NCBI RefSeq assembly: GCF_036387535.1
Contig: NZ_DASVTO010000154.1
Coordinates: forward strand, 13,804 to 77,803
Reading direction: 5' to 3'
Source: Sphingomonas_R sp036387535
GTDB taxonomy: Bacteria; Pseudomonadota; Alphaproteobacteria; Sphingomonadales; Sphingomonadaceae
DNA: 64,000 bases
The notes beneath the pieces are model-generated. The model was given only the letters and a program-made list of their open reading frames with translations. It was not told where the DNA came from and searched no databases. Shown here in pieces: positions 53,722 to 62,603 of this stretch; positions within the stretch are counted from its first letter, which is position 1, and each line of letters begins with the position of its first letter. A program made the position numbers and the translations under genes.

Positions 53722-54444
53722 ATGAAGACGCTGGATCCCGACCTGCTGCTCCGGGCCTATGCGGTCGGCGTCTTCCCGATGGCGGACAGCCGCGATGCGC
53801 CCGACGTCTATTGGGTCGAACCGCGCAAGCGCGGGGTCCTGCCGCTGGACGGCTTCCGGCTCGCGCGTTCGCTGGCCAAGACGATCCGCTCGGATCGGTT
53901 CACCGTCACGGCCGACACCCGGTTCGCGGACGTGGTGGCGCTCTGCGCGGAAAGCACCGGGGATCGGCCGGATACCTGGATCAATCCGCAGATCGAATCG
54001 GCCTATGCCGCGCTGCACCACCGCGGCCATGCGCATTCGGTGGAGGTGTGGGCGGCGGACGGGACGCTGGCCGGCGGCCTTTACGGCGTCGCGCTGGGCG
54101 GCGCGTTTTTCGGCGAAAGCATGTTCAGCCGCCGCCGCGATGCCTCGAAAGTGGCGCTGGCCCATCTCGTCGCGCGGCTACGGGTCGGCGGCTACCGCCT
54201 GCTCGATTGCCAGTTCATCACCGATCATCTCGCGTCGCTGGGCGCGATCGAGATTCCGCGCGCCGATTATGTCGCGTTGCTCGATTCCGCGCTGGGCGTC
54301 GGCGGGGCCGCCGGCGTGGTGCTGGGCGATTTCGGTGCGATCGACCGTCTCGGCGCTGGACCGGATCCGGCCGATCCCGCCGCGATCGTATCGGGGCCGA
54401 TCTCCGGGTGCCGCATCGTGCAGCTCTTGGGCCAGACGTCGTAG
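53722..54444 (+). CDS. aat: Leucyl/phenylalanyl-tRNA-protein transferase
   Basis: 240 residues. Conserved N-terminal block DLLLRAYAVGVFPMADSRDA, the middle motif GGLYGVALGGAFFGESMFSR and the end IVQLLGQTS, which matches alphaproteobacterial Aat termini. It adds Leu or Phe to the N-terminal Arg or Lys of proteins, marking them for ClpAP via ClpS. The 3' end overlaps a convergent gene by about 180 bases. Confidence 0.95.
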   Translation: MKTLDPDLLLRAYAVGVFPMADSRDAPDVYWVEPRKRGVLPLDGFRLARSLAKTIRSDRFTVTADTRFADVVALCAESTGDRPDTWINPQIESAYAALHHRGHAHSVEVWAADGTLAGGLYGVALGGAFFGESMFSRRRDASKVALAHLVARLRVGGYRLLDCQFITDHLASLGAIEIPRADYVALLDSALGVGGAAGVVLGDFGAIDRLGAGPDPADPAAIVSGPISGCRIVQLLGQTS

Positions 54445-54938
54445 ATCGGATGCTGTACCGCGTTCAGTGACGGCGATTCCTTGTACAGCCAGCCGGAAAA
54501 CACCCGCCGCCATCTGGCGTCGCGGCCCAGCACGTCGGTCTGCACGAACGCCCCGGTCAGACGTTCCGGCTCCCACGGCGGGGTTTCCTCACAGGCGCGC
54601 AACCGCACCACCAAATCGCCGATTCGCATCGCGCGACCCGGCGTGAGCGTGATGTCGCGCGCCAGCCCGTTCCGCTTGTTCAACACGCCCAGGACCGCCA
54701 CCCGCTCCGCCATCGGCGTTTCGGTCTTCGATGGCGCCGCGGCGACGGAGGATTGCGGCGACGCATCGTCCGCGCGCGCCGCGGCGGCGGGCTTCGTATT
54801 TGTGTCTGGATCAGGCCCTGCCACCGGGGCGGGGACCGCCACGGCCGGCGCCTCGTCCTGCTGCAACGCGGATACGCCCTGCCACGCGGCCAGCCCCAGC
54901 CCGGCCGCGATGACCAGCGCGACCGGAACCGTCTTCAC
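54267..54938 (-). CDS. DUF2155 domain protein
   Basis: 223 residues. One N-terminal membrane segment or signal (VPVALVIAAGLGLAAWQGV), an Ala/Pro-rich linker, then DUF2155: LGVLNKRNGLARDITLTPGR, VRLRACEETPPWEPE, RVFSGWLYKESPSLNAVQHP, YDVWPKSCTM. The family is confined to alphaproteobacteria, is exported and has no known function. After the domain the frame continues ~45 low-complexity residues antisense to aat. Start shares ATGA with the end of mlaD. Third gene of NDUFA12-mlaD-DUF2155. Confidence 0.85.
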   Translation of the reverse strand: MKTVPVALVIAAGLGLAAWQGVSALQQDEAPAVAVPAPVAGPDPDTNTKPAAAARADDASPQSSVAAAPSKTETPMAERVAVLGVLNKRNGLARDITLTPGRAMRIGDLVVRLRACEETPPWEPERLTGAFVQTDVLGRDARWRRVFSGWLYKESPSLNAVQHPIYDVWPKSCTMRHPEIGPDTIAAGSAGSGPAPRRSIAPKSPSTTPAAPPTPSAESSNAT

Positions 54939-55432
54939 GGCGCGGATGGCGCCGCCGAAGTCGCGGCCGGCGCCGTGTCACCGGACTTGTTGATGAACGA
55001 CCCGATCAGCCCCATCAGGTCCACCGACCCCTGCGTATCCAGGATCGTGCTGCCATCCTTCAGCATTTCGGTCGATCCGCCCGGCTGCAGCGCGATGAAC
55101 GTCCCGCCCAGCAGCCCTTCGGACGTGATCGCCGCGCTGGAATCGGACGGGATCTTCACGCTCGGGTCCAGCGCCAGCGTGATCGACACCTGATAGCTGG
55201 CGGGATCGAGCGCCTGCCCGGTGACGCTGCCGATCTTCAGCCCGGCGACGCGGACGTCGGTGCCGACCGTCACGCCACTGGCGTTCGGGAACAGCGCCTT
55301 GACGTGGATCGCACCCGCGGCACCACCGCCGCCGGTCCGGTCCCAGGCAAACAGCGCGAACCACAGCGCCACCAGAACGACCGCGAAGCCGATCAGGGCC
55401 TCGACGCCATTTTCCTTGATCGCGGCCTTCAT
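54935..55432 (-). CDS. mlaD: MlaD-family lipid-transport substrate-binding protein
   Basis: 165 residues: one N-terminal membrane helix (about residues 10-30, ALIGFAVVLVALWFALFAWD) and a single MCE domain (IHVKALFPNASGVTVGTDVR, VRVAGLKIGSVTGQ, GLLGGTFIALQPGG). It belongs to the MlaFEDB ABC transporter that moves phospholipids between inner and outer membranes. The permease and ATPase genes are not adjacent. It is coupled by ATGA overlaps to both neighbours. The mlaA-like gene lies 48 kb away in this window. Confidence 0.93.
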   Translation of the reverse strand: MKAAIKENGVEALIGFAVVLVALWFALFAWDRTGGGGAAGAIHVKALFPNASGVTVGTDVRVAGLKIGSVTGQALDPASYQVSITLALDPSVKIPSDSSAAITSEGLLGGTFIALQPGGSTEMLKDGSTILDTQGSVDLMGLIGSFINKSGDTAPAATSAAPSAP

Positions 55433-55830
55433 GCCTGATCCGGGCTCCACGCTTCATAATCGCCGGTCGCCGCGGGGCGACGGCCACCCGCGTCCAGCGC
55501 GCCGGACGGGCGATAGGCGTCGCGGGTTCCGGTCAGGTTCGCCACGGGCGGCTTCTGCCACGCCCGCGCCGGCGGCAGGACCTGATCCGGCACGCCTTCG
55601 ATCGTATGGTGCAGCCAGCCATGCCATTCCGGAGAAACCCGGCTGGCGTCGTTCGATCCGGAATAGATCACCCAGCGCCGCAACATGCCGCGGTCATCGG
55701 GCTTCTTCGCCTCATAATAGACATTGCCGAACACGTCGTGCCCGACCTGTCCGCCATGGCGACGGGTGAAGATGCGCGTGCCGAGGGTCGCGCCGTTCCA
55801 CCAGGTGAAGATGCTGCCGAGAAAAGACAT
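55429..55830 (-). CDS. NDUFA12-like complex I accessory subunit
   Basis: 133 residues with the B17.2/NDUFA12 pattern: FLGSIFTWWNGATLGTRIFT, VGHDVFGNVYYEAK, RRWVIYSGSNDASRVSPEWH and GWLHHTIEGVPDQ. In mitochondria NDUFA12 is an accessory subunit of complex I, and alphaproteobacteria keep the orthologue, consistent with the origin of mitochondria. First gene of the NDUFA12-mlaD-DUF2155 operon; the ATGA overlap with mlaD couples translation. Confidence 0.94.
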   Translation of the reverse strand: MSFLGSIFTWWNGATLGTRIFTRRHGGQVGHDVFGNVYYEAKKPDDRGMLRRWVIYSGSNDASRVSPEWHGWLHHTIEGVPDQVLPPARAWQKPPVANLTGTRDAYRPSGALDAGGRRPAATGDYEAWSPDQA

Positions 55831-55874
55831 GGCCGCGACTTAGCGGCGATCCGCGCGGGCCGCAATGGCGCAGG

Positions 55875-56546
55875 TCACGCTGCGTCGATCACCATCGGTA
55901 TCGGCGTTGGCGTTGGCGTCGGCGGGGCGACCGCCGTGGACGGCGCCAGCACGACCGCCATCGGCCCCTTCGGTCCCGCCGCGATCCGCGCCTGCAAGCG
56001 CTGGTCGGGCAGAAGCTGGTCCAGCCCGGCGCGCCGCACGACTTCCATGTGCAGGAACACGTCGCTGTCATCGCCGTCGCGCACGACGAAGCCATAGCCC
56101 TTCAGGCGGTTGAACCATTTGATCGTAACCAGCTCGAACGGCCCGGCCTGCGCTTCCAACCGGGTGGGATCACCGCGTTCCTGCTGGCGTCGCGCCGCGG
56201 CGTCGGCATCGGGCCCGGTGGCGCAGCTCATGTCGATGCTGAGCACGCGCCGCGCCTGCAGCCCGCGTTCGCGCCGCGACGCGATGCAATCGACCCGCGT
56301 GCCTTCGGGCAGGGTCCGACGACCATGATCACGCAGCACCGAAAAATGCAGCAGCACGTCGCCCTCGCCGGAATCGCCCACCATGAAGCCGAAGCCGCGC
56401 GTCACGTCGAACCATTTCACGACTCCGGCGATCCGCGACTCGCCGATGCCGATCTCCGCCGCACTCAGGTCCGCAAATGCCACTTCCGCGACGGCAACAC
56501 TTTGAAAAGCCGCCTGCCCCATCCCCATCATGCCCTCGTCCCCCAT
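55875..56546 (-). CDS. Double cold-shock domain protein
   Basis: 223 residues from the ATG at 56546 (a GTG at 56555 and ATGs at 56531 and 56522 are alternatives). Two cold-shock domains are in tandem: residues ~42-105 (VVKWFDVTRGFGFMVGDSGE) and ~140-200 (TIKWFNRLKGYGFVVRDGDD), each with recognisable RNP1- and RNP2-like aromatic motifs, and a charged linker between. Double-CSD proteins of alphaproteobacteria bind single-stranded RNA or DNA and act in stationary phase. The C-terminal tail is Thr/Pro-rich. Confidence 0.9.
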   Translation of the reverse strand: MGDEGMMGMGQAAFQSVAVAEVAFADLSAAEIGIGESRIAGVVKWFDVTRGFGFMVGDSGEGDVLLHFSVLRDHGRRTLPEGTRVDCIASRRERGLQARRVLSIDMSCATGPDADAAARRQQERGDPTRLEAQAGPFELVTIKWFNRLKGYGFVVRDGDDSDVFLHMEVVRRAGLDQLLPDQRLQARIAAGPKGPMAVVLAPSTAVAPPTPTPTPIPMVIDAA

Positions 56547-56659
56547 CGACCGCACGCCCCAAACACCCGCCGATCCACCGCCCCCGGCTTCGCGTTGCGG
56601 ATGGCACCATGAAACCGGCCGCGACGCAAGCCCGATACGGGTCCGTCATGGTTGCGCGC

Positions 56660-57211
56660 TCAGTCCTCCGGCACCTCGCCCGGCGCGGCATCCACGAAGC
56701 GGCGGGCGATGTCATAGCCATGGCCGGCGCGCATCATCGCGGCCAGGGCCTTGCGCCGCGTGTCGGGATCGCCGGGCGTGGCGGCGAACGGACCGATCCG
56801 CCGCCGCCGGGCGAACGCCAGCGCGGCGGCATGCGCGCCGTCGCCATCGGTTTCCATCCGGGCGTCGAACACCGCGGTACGATCCGCCTCGTCCACGCCC
56901 GCCGCGCGCAGGGCGTCCGCCTGCCGCCGCTGGCCATAGCCGCGCCGCGCCAGCGACGCGCTGCGCATGTCGGCAAAGGCCCGGTCGTCGACATAGCTCA
57001 GCGCCGTCATGCGCGCCACGATCTCCGCCACCGGACGCGGCCCGTCCTCGCCCCAGCCGCGCTCGTCCAGCTTCCGGTTCAGATAGGTGGCGAGGCGCGC
57101 CCGCGTCGTCGCGTATCGCCCGAGATAATGCAGCGCCAGCCGCTCCAGCCCGGCGCGATCAAGCGGCGGGCGTAGCGTCTCCCGGTTGCGATTTGATGAA
57201 TCTCGTGCCAC
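56660..57211 (-). CDS. recX: Regulatory protein RecX
   Basis: 183 residues from a GTG at 57211. Three helical repeats typical of RecX: LERLALHYLGRYATTRARLA, the central ALSYVDDRAFADMRSASLAR, and ALAAMMRAGHGYDIARRFVD. RecX binds RecA filaments and limits recombination. The ribosome-binding site is weak. The frame continues upstream to about 59095 only as a shadow of the ligase gene. recA is not nearby. Confidence 0.88.
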   Translation of the reverse strand: MARDSSNRNRETLRPPLDRAGLERLALHYLGRYATTRARLATYLNRKLDERGWGEDGPRPVAEIVARMTALSYVDDRAFADMRSASLARRGYGQRRQADALRAAGVDEADRTAVFDARMETDGDGAHAAALAFARRRRIGPFAATPGDPDTRRKALAAMMRAGHGYDIARRFVDAAPGEVPED

Positions 57212-57352
57212 GCGCCACGTTTGTGCCACAGTCGGGCCGGATTTTGAACGTGCGATCCGGTTTAGACGAAGGTTGGTACCCGGCGCCCCGGAAACGGGAC
57301 GGGCGGGTCGAAGCGACGGGAGCAGGATTGGGTGCTGGACAAGGTTGCAGGC

Positions 57353-59089
57353 ATGTCGACCACGGACGCGATCGGCCCCACGCCGAGCGACGATGGCCGC
57401 GCGCGCCGCTTCGCGGATTTCGCGACCCTGGTCGATGCGCTCGATCATGCCGCCGATGGCACATGCGGATTGAATTTCCATGACCCGCGCGGCGTCCTCA
57501 CCCGCGCCTATCCCTATTCCGAACTGCGCGACGATGCGCGGGCCACCGCACGCCGCCTGATCGCCGCCGGCGTCGTTCCGGGGGACCGAATCGCGATGCT
57601 GGCCGAAACCGGCGCCGAATTCGCGCAGCTGTTCTTTGGCGCGGTCTATGCCGGCGCCTGGCCGGTGCCGCTGCCGCTTCCCACCTCCTTCGGCGGGCGG
57701 GACAGCTATATCGACCAGCTTGCCGTCCAGCTCGGCAGTTCGGAACCCTGCCTGCTCTTCTACCCGCGCGAACTGGCGGAACTGGCCGGGGCCGCTGCGG
57801 CGCAATGCGGCGTCGAAGGACTGGCGTGGGAGGATTTCGCCACCCGCCCCGCCCCGGATGCCGTCTTCCCGCAGGCCGCACCCACCGACATCGCCTATCT
57901 GCAGTACAGCAGCGGATCGACCCGCTTCCCGCACGGTGTCGCCGTCACCCATGCCGCGCTGCTCAGCAATCTGGCCGCGCATTCGATCGGGATGGAGGTG
58001 CGCGCCGGCGATCGCTGCGTGTCCTGGCTGCCCTGGTACCATGACATGGGCCTGGTCGGCTGCCTGCTCTCGCCGGTCGCCAACCAGGTCTCGGCCGACT
58101 ATCTGAAGACCGAGGATTTCGCCCGCCGCCCGCTCGCCTGGCTCGACCTCATCAGCCGCAATCCCGGCACGACGCTCAGCTATTCGCCCACCTTCGGCTA
58201 CGACATCTGCGCGCGCCGCATGTCCAGCCAGACGCGCGCGTCCGACCGGTTCGATCTGTCGCGCTGGCGCGTGGCCGGCAACGGCGCCGACATGATCCGC
58301 CCGGACGTGATGCAGAGCTTCGTCGATGCCTTCGCCGATGCCGGGTTCCAGGCGTCCGCCTTCCTCCCCTCCTACGGCCTGGCCGAAGCCACGCTCGCGG
58401 TGTCGATCATGCCGCCGGGCGAAGGCATCGTCGTCGAACTGGTCGAGGAAACCGAATTGTCGGGGGGCGACGCCGCGTGTGGCCGGCCGCAACGCTACCG
58501 CGCGATCGTCAATTGCGGCAAACCCGCGCGCGGCATGGAAATCGCGATCCGCGAGGAGGACGGCACCCCGCTGCCCGACCGGGCGATCGGCAAGGTCTGG
58601 TGCCGCGGCGCATCGGTGATGCACAGCTATTTCCGGGATCCGGATGCCACCGCCGCCTGCCTGGTCGACGGCTGGCTCGACACCGGCGACATGGGCTATC
58701 TGTCGGACGGATATGTCTACATCGTGGGCCGCGCCAAGGACATGATCATCATCAACGGCAAGAATCACTGGCCGCAGGACATCGAATGGGCGGTCGAACA
58801 GCTGCCCGGGTTCAAGGCCGGCGATATCGCCGCCTTCGCCATCACCACCCCCGGTGGCGAGGAAACCCCCGCGGTGCTGGTGCAGTGCCGCACATCCGAC
58901 AATGGCGAGCGCGCCCGCCTGCGCGAGGAGATTCGCGACCGCGTGCGTGCCATCACCGGCATGAACTGCGTCATCGAACTGGTGCCGCCCAAGACCCTGC
59001 CGCGCACCAGTTCCGGCAAGCTCAGCCGCGCCAAGGCGCGCAACCTGTATCTGTCGGGCGAGATCCAGCCCTACGCGGTCGCTGCCTGA
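57353..59089 (+). CDS. Fatty acyl-AMP ligase
   Basis: 578 residues from the ATG at 57353; a GTG at 57332 with an AGGA site would add 7. Adenylation-domain signatures: YLQYSSGSTRFPHGVAVTHA, SYGLAEATLAVS, WLDTGDMGYLSDGYVYIVGR, and the catalytic-lysine tail RTSSGKLSRAKARNLY. Overall it matches the FAAL subgroup, which forms acyl-AMP and loads it onto a carrier protein instead of making acyl-CoA. In sphingomonads such ligases lie in pathways for sphingolipids and unusual lipids. No carrier protein is adjacent. Confidence 0.93.
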   Translation: MSTTDAIGPTPSDDGRARRFADFATLVDALDHAADGTCGLNFHDPRGVLTRAYPYSELRDDARATARRLIAAGVVPGDRIAMLAETGAEFAQLFFGAVYAGAWPVPLPLPTSFGGRDSYIDQLAVQLGSSEPCLLFYPRELAELAGAAAAQCGVEGLAWEDFATRPAPDAVFPQAAPTDIAYLQYSSGSTRFPHGVAVTHAALLSNLAAHSIGMEVRAGDRCVSWLPWYHDMGLVGCLLSPVANQVSADYLKTEDFARRPLAWLDLISRNPGTTLSYSPTFGYDICARRMSSQTRASDRFDLSRWRVAGNGADMIRPDVMQSFVDAFADAGFQASAFLPSYGLAEATLAVSIMPPGEGIVVELVEETELSGGDAACGRPQRYRAIVNCGKPARGMEIAIREEDGTPLPDRAIGKVWCRGASVMHSYFRDPDATAACLVDGWLDTGDMGYLSDGYVYIVGRAKDMIIINGKNHWPQDIEWAVEQLPGFKAGDIAAFAITTPGGEETPAVLVQCRTSDNGERARLREEIRDRVRAITGMNCVIELVPPKTLPRTSSGKLSRAKARNLYLSGEIQPYAVAA

Positions 59090-59223
59090 CCCCATTTCGG
59101 CGCCGGCCGATGCGACGGGCCGATGCCGGATTGTCGCGGCCGGGCGCCATCGTCGGGTTGTAAGGAAACGCCCGGCCGGCGCTTACCGATCCTCAACCAT
59201 CGCGCCCGCATAGCTTGTGGGAC

Positions 59224-61590
59224 ATGATCGATCCCTCCGAAATCCCGCCTGCCGGCAAGACGTGGCGTGCCACCGTCGGCCTGGTCGATCCCGACCTGCC
59301 CAATTGGCGGCGCGTGCGCGGCGCACAATATCGGGAACTCATGCGTGCCCTGCCCCTCACTGCCAGCACCTTCATGGTCGCGGCGGTCCTGATCGCGCTG
59401 CTGTTCGCCACCAGCATTCCGGCGTGGCAGCTTGGCCTGTGGCTGACCTGCTCGGTCGCTTTGATGCTGTCCGCGCTGCTCCTATCCCGGCACGCGCAGC
59501 CGGCCATGATCCAGGGTCCGCGACCGGGCGCCCTGTTCCGCAGCGGTACGCACAGCGCGCTGGTCGGCCTGCTCTGGTCGCTGCCGCCGGCGCTGTTCGC
59601 CGTGGGCAGCACCCCGGAACAGCAGCTGGCCGCCTCGGTGATCTGCTGCGGGCTGATGGCGCTGTCCGCGATGACGGCCAGCCCGGTGCCGTTCGTGCTG
59701 ATCTGCTATCTCGTCCCCGCAGCACTGGGCCTGTCGATCATGATGCTGGAAATCGGGGCGATCACGCTGGCGCCGCTGCCGATCGTCTATGCGATCCTGC
59801 TGTCGGCCGGCGGGGTCGGCGCCGGCCGTGCGCTGATCGCCCGCCACTGGACCGATCATGTGCTGGCCGAACAGACCGAGGTGGTGCGCCTCCTGCTGCG
59901 CGAGTTCGAGGAAGCCGGCGCCGACTGGCTGTGGCAGGTCGACAGCGCGAAGCGGTTGAGCGCGGTGTCCGCCCGCTTCGCCCGCGCCGCCGGCCGTGCG
60001 CCGGGCGAACTGGAGGGACTGCCGCTGCTCGATCTGCTGTCTGGGGACACGGCGAGCGGCGATGCCGCCGACGCGCTCCGCCGGCTGATCGATCAGATGA
60101 ACGGCCGCGAACGCTTCAACGATCTGGTGTTCGAAGTGCTGGTGGACGGCGTTCCGCGCTGGTGGAGCCTGTCCGCCGCGCCGCGCTTCACGCCCGACGG
60201 CAGTTTCGACGGCTATCGCGGGGTTGGATCGGACGTCACGGAACAGCGCCGTTCGGCGGAGAAGATCGACCGGCTGGCCCGCTTCGACGCGCTGACCGGC
60301 CTGCCCAACCGGCGCGAATTCATCGACAAGTTGCGCACCGCGGTCGGCCAGGCACTGGGCGATCGCTACCACTGCGCGCTGCTGCTGATCGATCTCGACA
60401 AGTTCAAGCCCGTCAACGACACGCTGGGCCATCCGATCGGCGACCGGCTGTTGAAGATGGTCGCGGACCGGCTGCGCGGGCTGATCGGTCATGACGATGT
60501 CTGCGGCCGGCTGGGCGGCGACGAATTCGCCGTCATGCTGACCCGCGTCGGCCCCGGCATGATCGAGGCGGCCGGTGGCGCGATCATCGCGGCGCTGGGC
60601 ACCCCGTTCGAAATCGACGGCAACATCATCCGCATCGGCGCCAGCATCGGCTCTGCGCTCGCCCCGCGCGACGGCCGTTCGGTCGAAACGCTGGTCCGCA
60701 ACGCCGATCTCGCGCTGTACCGGGCCAAGGACGACGGTCGCGGCACGCTGCGGCGCTATGACCCTTCGCTGCTGGTCCAGGCCGAGCGGCGCCGCGCGAT
60801 GGAAACCGCGCTGCGCGAGGCGATCGACAGCGGGGATCAGTTCCGGCTGGTCTATCAGCCGGTGGTCGCGGTCGATACCGGCGCGATCCAGAGTTTCGAG
60901 ACGCTGATTCGCTGGAACCACCCCACGCTGGGCGACGTATCCCCGGTCGATTTCCTGCAGATCGCGGAAGAGGCGCGGCTGGCCGGCCGGATCGGCGAAT
61001 GGGTCCTGCGCACCGCCTGCCTGGCCGCGCGCGACTGGCCGGATCATATCCGCCTGTCGGTCAATCTCGCGCTCAGCCAGCTGCACGACCGGCAATTCGC
61101 CGCCACCGTCCTGTCCGCGCTGTCGCATGCCGGCATCCAGCCGCATCGCCTGGAACTGGAAGTGTCCGAAACCTTCTTCCTGAAGGACGATCCGCTGATG
61201 GTGGCGGTGCTCGACAGCGTCCAGGCGCTCGGCGTGCGCGTCGTGCTGGACGATTTCGGGATCGGCTACACCTCGCTCGGCCATATCCGCTTCGGCCGCT
61301 ATTCCGCGGTGAAGATCGACACCAGCTTCGTGCGCGGCGCCGCGGACGGCAACCGCGAAAGCCTGGCGATCGTGCGGGCGGGCGTCGCCATGGCCGATGC
61401 GCTGGGAGTCGCGACGGTCGCGGAGGGCGCGGAAAGCGAGGCCGATGTCGCCAGCATGCGCGGGCTGGGGCTCAACCGCATCCAGGGCCATTTTGCGGGA
61501 TCGCCGATGACGCCGGAGGCCGCGGCGGCGCTGGTCTGCGGCGACATGCCGGATGCGGCGGCGTCCTTCCGCGATGCGCGCGCCGGATGA
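59224..61590 (+). CDS. Membrane GGDEF-EAL cyclic-di-GMP signalling protein
   Basis: 788 residues. Six or so N-terminal membrane helices (about residues 40-210), a PAS-like domain (~225-335), a GGDEF domain with an intact GGDEF motif at 431-435, and an EAL domain beginning FETLIRWNHP (Glu559). The EAL motif is ETL here, but the catalytic Glu and the DDFGIGYTSL and KIDTSFV motifs are kept, so both activities are possible. The inhibitory RxxD site upstream of GGDEF lacks its Arg. The input signal is unknown. Start: ATG at 59224. Confidence 0.94.
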   Translation: MIDPSEIPPAGKTWRATVGLVDPDLPNWRRVRGAQYRELMRALPLTASTFMVAAVLIALLFATSIPAWQLGLWLTCSVALMLSALLLSRHAQPAMIQGPRPGALFRSGTHSALVGLLWSLPPALFAVGSTPEQQLAASVICCGLMALSAMTASPVPFVLICYLVPAALGLSIMMLEIGAITLAPLPIVYAILLSAGGVGAGRALIARHWTDHVLAEQTEVVRLLLREFEEAGADWLWQVDSAKRLSAVSARFARAAGRAPGELEGLPLLDLLSGDTASGDAADALRRLIDQMNGRERFNDLVFEVLVDGVPRWWSLSAAPRFTPDGSFDGYRGVGSDVTEQRRSAEKIDRLARFDALTGLPNRREFIDKLRTAVGQALGDRYHCALLLIDLDKFKPVNDTLGHPIGDRLLKMVADRLRGLIGHDDVCGRLGGDEFAVMLTRVGPGMIEAAGGAIIAALGTPFEIDGNIIRIGASIGSALAPRDGRSVETLVRNADLALYRAKDDGRGTLRRYDPSLLVQAERRRAMETALREAIDSGDQFRLVYQPVVAVDTGAIQSFETLIRWNHPTLGDVSPVDFLQIAEEARLAGRIGEWVLRTACLAARDWPDHIRLSVNLALSQLHDRQFAATVLSALSHAGIQPHRLELEVSETFFLKDDPLMVAVLDSVQALGVRVVLDDFGIGYTSLGHIRFGRYSAVKIDTSFVRGAADGNRESLAIVRAGVAMADALGVATVAEGAESEADVASMRGLGLNRIQGHFAGSPMTPEAAAALVCGDMPDAAASFRDARAG

Positions 61591-61647
61591 TCCGCGCTCT
61601 TGCACTTGCGCCGGGCGCCCGCTAAGGCACGCCTTCTTCCGACCCGG

Positions 61648-61723
61648 AGGAGTATAGCTCAGTTGGTAGAGCATCGGTCTCCAAAACCGAGGGCCGTGGG
61701 TTCGAGTCCCCCTACTCCTGCCA
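61648..61723 (+). tRNA. tRNA-Trp (anticodon CCA)
   Basis: 76-base cloverleaf with encoded CCA. Acceptor AGGAGTA pairs with TACTCCT, discriminator base G. Anticodon stem TCGGT/ACCGA around loop CTCCAAA, anticodon CCA. T-arm GGTTCGAGTCC. It precedes secE-nusG, the usual alphaproteobacterial arrangement. Confidence 0.98.
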
Positions 61724-61851
61724 TCCTCTGAACGGGATGGTTATTCGGGTCGGCAAGAAAGCAGGCGAGGCGGGCGCACCTTCCGGGGCCTTCAGGGTTC
61801 CGACAGGCGGCGCGCGGCCTCGTTATCGTCGTTTCGCGAAGGTTGGATATT

Positions 61852-62055
61852 TTGGCCAAGGTTACTCCCGGCGAATTCATCCGGCAGGTCCGTGCCGAGA
61901 CCGCGAAGGTGGTCTGGCCGACCCGCAAGGAAACCGTCACGACGGCGATCATGGTCGTCATTATGACGCTGACGCTCGGCCTGTTCTTCTTCGGGGTCGA
62001 CGCGATCTTCAGCCAGATCGTGCAGTTTCTGCTGTCGCTGGCGAGCAAGGGTTAA
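61852..62055 (+). CDS. secE: Preprotein translocase subunit SecE
   Basis: 67 residues. It has the single conserved helix of short SecE, GEFIRQVRAETAKVVWPTRK then TTAIMVVIMTLTLGLFFFGV. Start taken at the TTG at 61852, which follows GAAGG by 9 bases and gives MAKVTPGEF; a TTG at 61843 adds three codons. SecE clamps SecY in the inner-membrane Sec channel. Eight bases before nusG. Confidence 0.95.
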   Translation: MAKVTPGEFIRQVRAETAKVVWPTRKETVTTAIMVVIMTLTLGLFFFGVDAIFSQIVQFLLSLASKG

Positions 62056-62063
62056 GGGTGAGC

Positions 62064-62603
62064 ATGTCGCGCTGGTACATTATCCATGCCTATTCGGGCT
62101 TCGAGAACAAGGTGCGCGAGGCCATATTGGCGGACGCGACCCGGCTCGGTCTCGAACATCTCGTCGAATCGGTCGAGGTCCCGACCGAGAAGATCACCGA
62201 GGTCCGCCGCGGCAAGAAAGTGACGTCCGACCGCAAATTCTTTCCCGGCTACGTCCTGGCGAAGCTCGACATGAGCGATCAGGTCTATCACCTCGTCAAG
62301 AACACGCCGAAGGTCACCGGCTTCCTCGGATCGTCGGGCAAGCCGCAACCGATCAGCGAGGCCGAGGCGGCGCGCATCCTGAACACCAAGGAAGAGGCCG
62401 CGATCGCGGCCCCCAAGGCGAAGCTGAAGGTCGATTACGAGATCGGCGATTCGGTGAAGGTGCTCGACGGTCCGTTCGCCAGCTTCAACGGCCTGGTCGA
62501 GGAACTCGATTTCGATCGGGGTCGCGTCAAGGTATCCGTGTCGATCTTTGGCCGCGCCACCCCGGTGGAGCTGGAGTTCGAACAGGTTGAGCGCGTCAAG
62601 TGA
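62064..62603 (+). CDS. nusG: Transcription termination/antitermination factor NusG
   Basis: 179 residues. The NGN domain begins MSRWYIIHAYSGFENKVREA, with the RNAP-clamp face around RKFFPGYVLAKLDM, and the C-terminal KOW domain is YEIGDSVKVLDGPFASFNGL. It links RNA polymerase to Rho or the ribosome. Located directly after secE and before the L11 operon leader. AAGGGTGAGC supplies the ribosome-binding site. Confidence 0.97.
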   Translation: MSRWYIIHAYSGFENKVREAILADATRLGLEHLVESVEVPTEKITEVRRGKKVTSDRKFFPGYVLAKLDMSDQVYHLVKNTPKVTGFLGSSGKPQPISEAEAARILNTKEEAAIAAPKAKLKVDYEIGDSVKVLDGPFASFNGLVEELDFDRGRVKVSVSIFGRATPVELEFEQVERVK

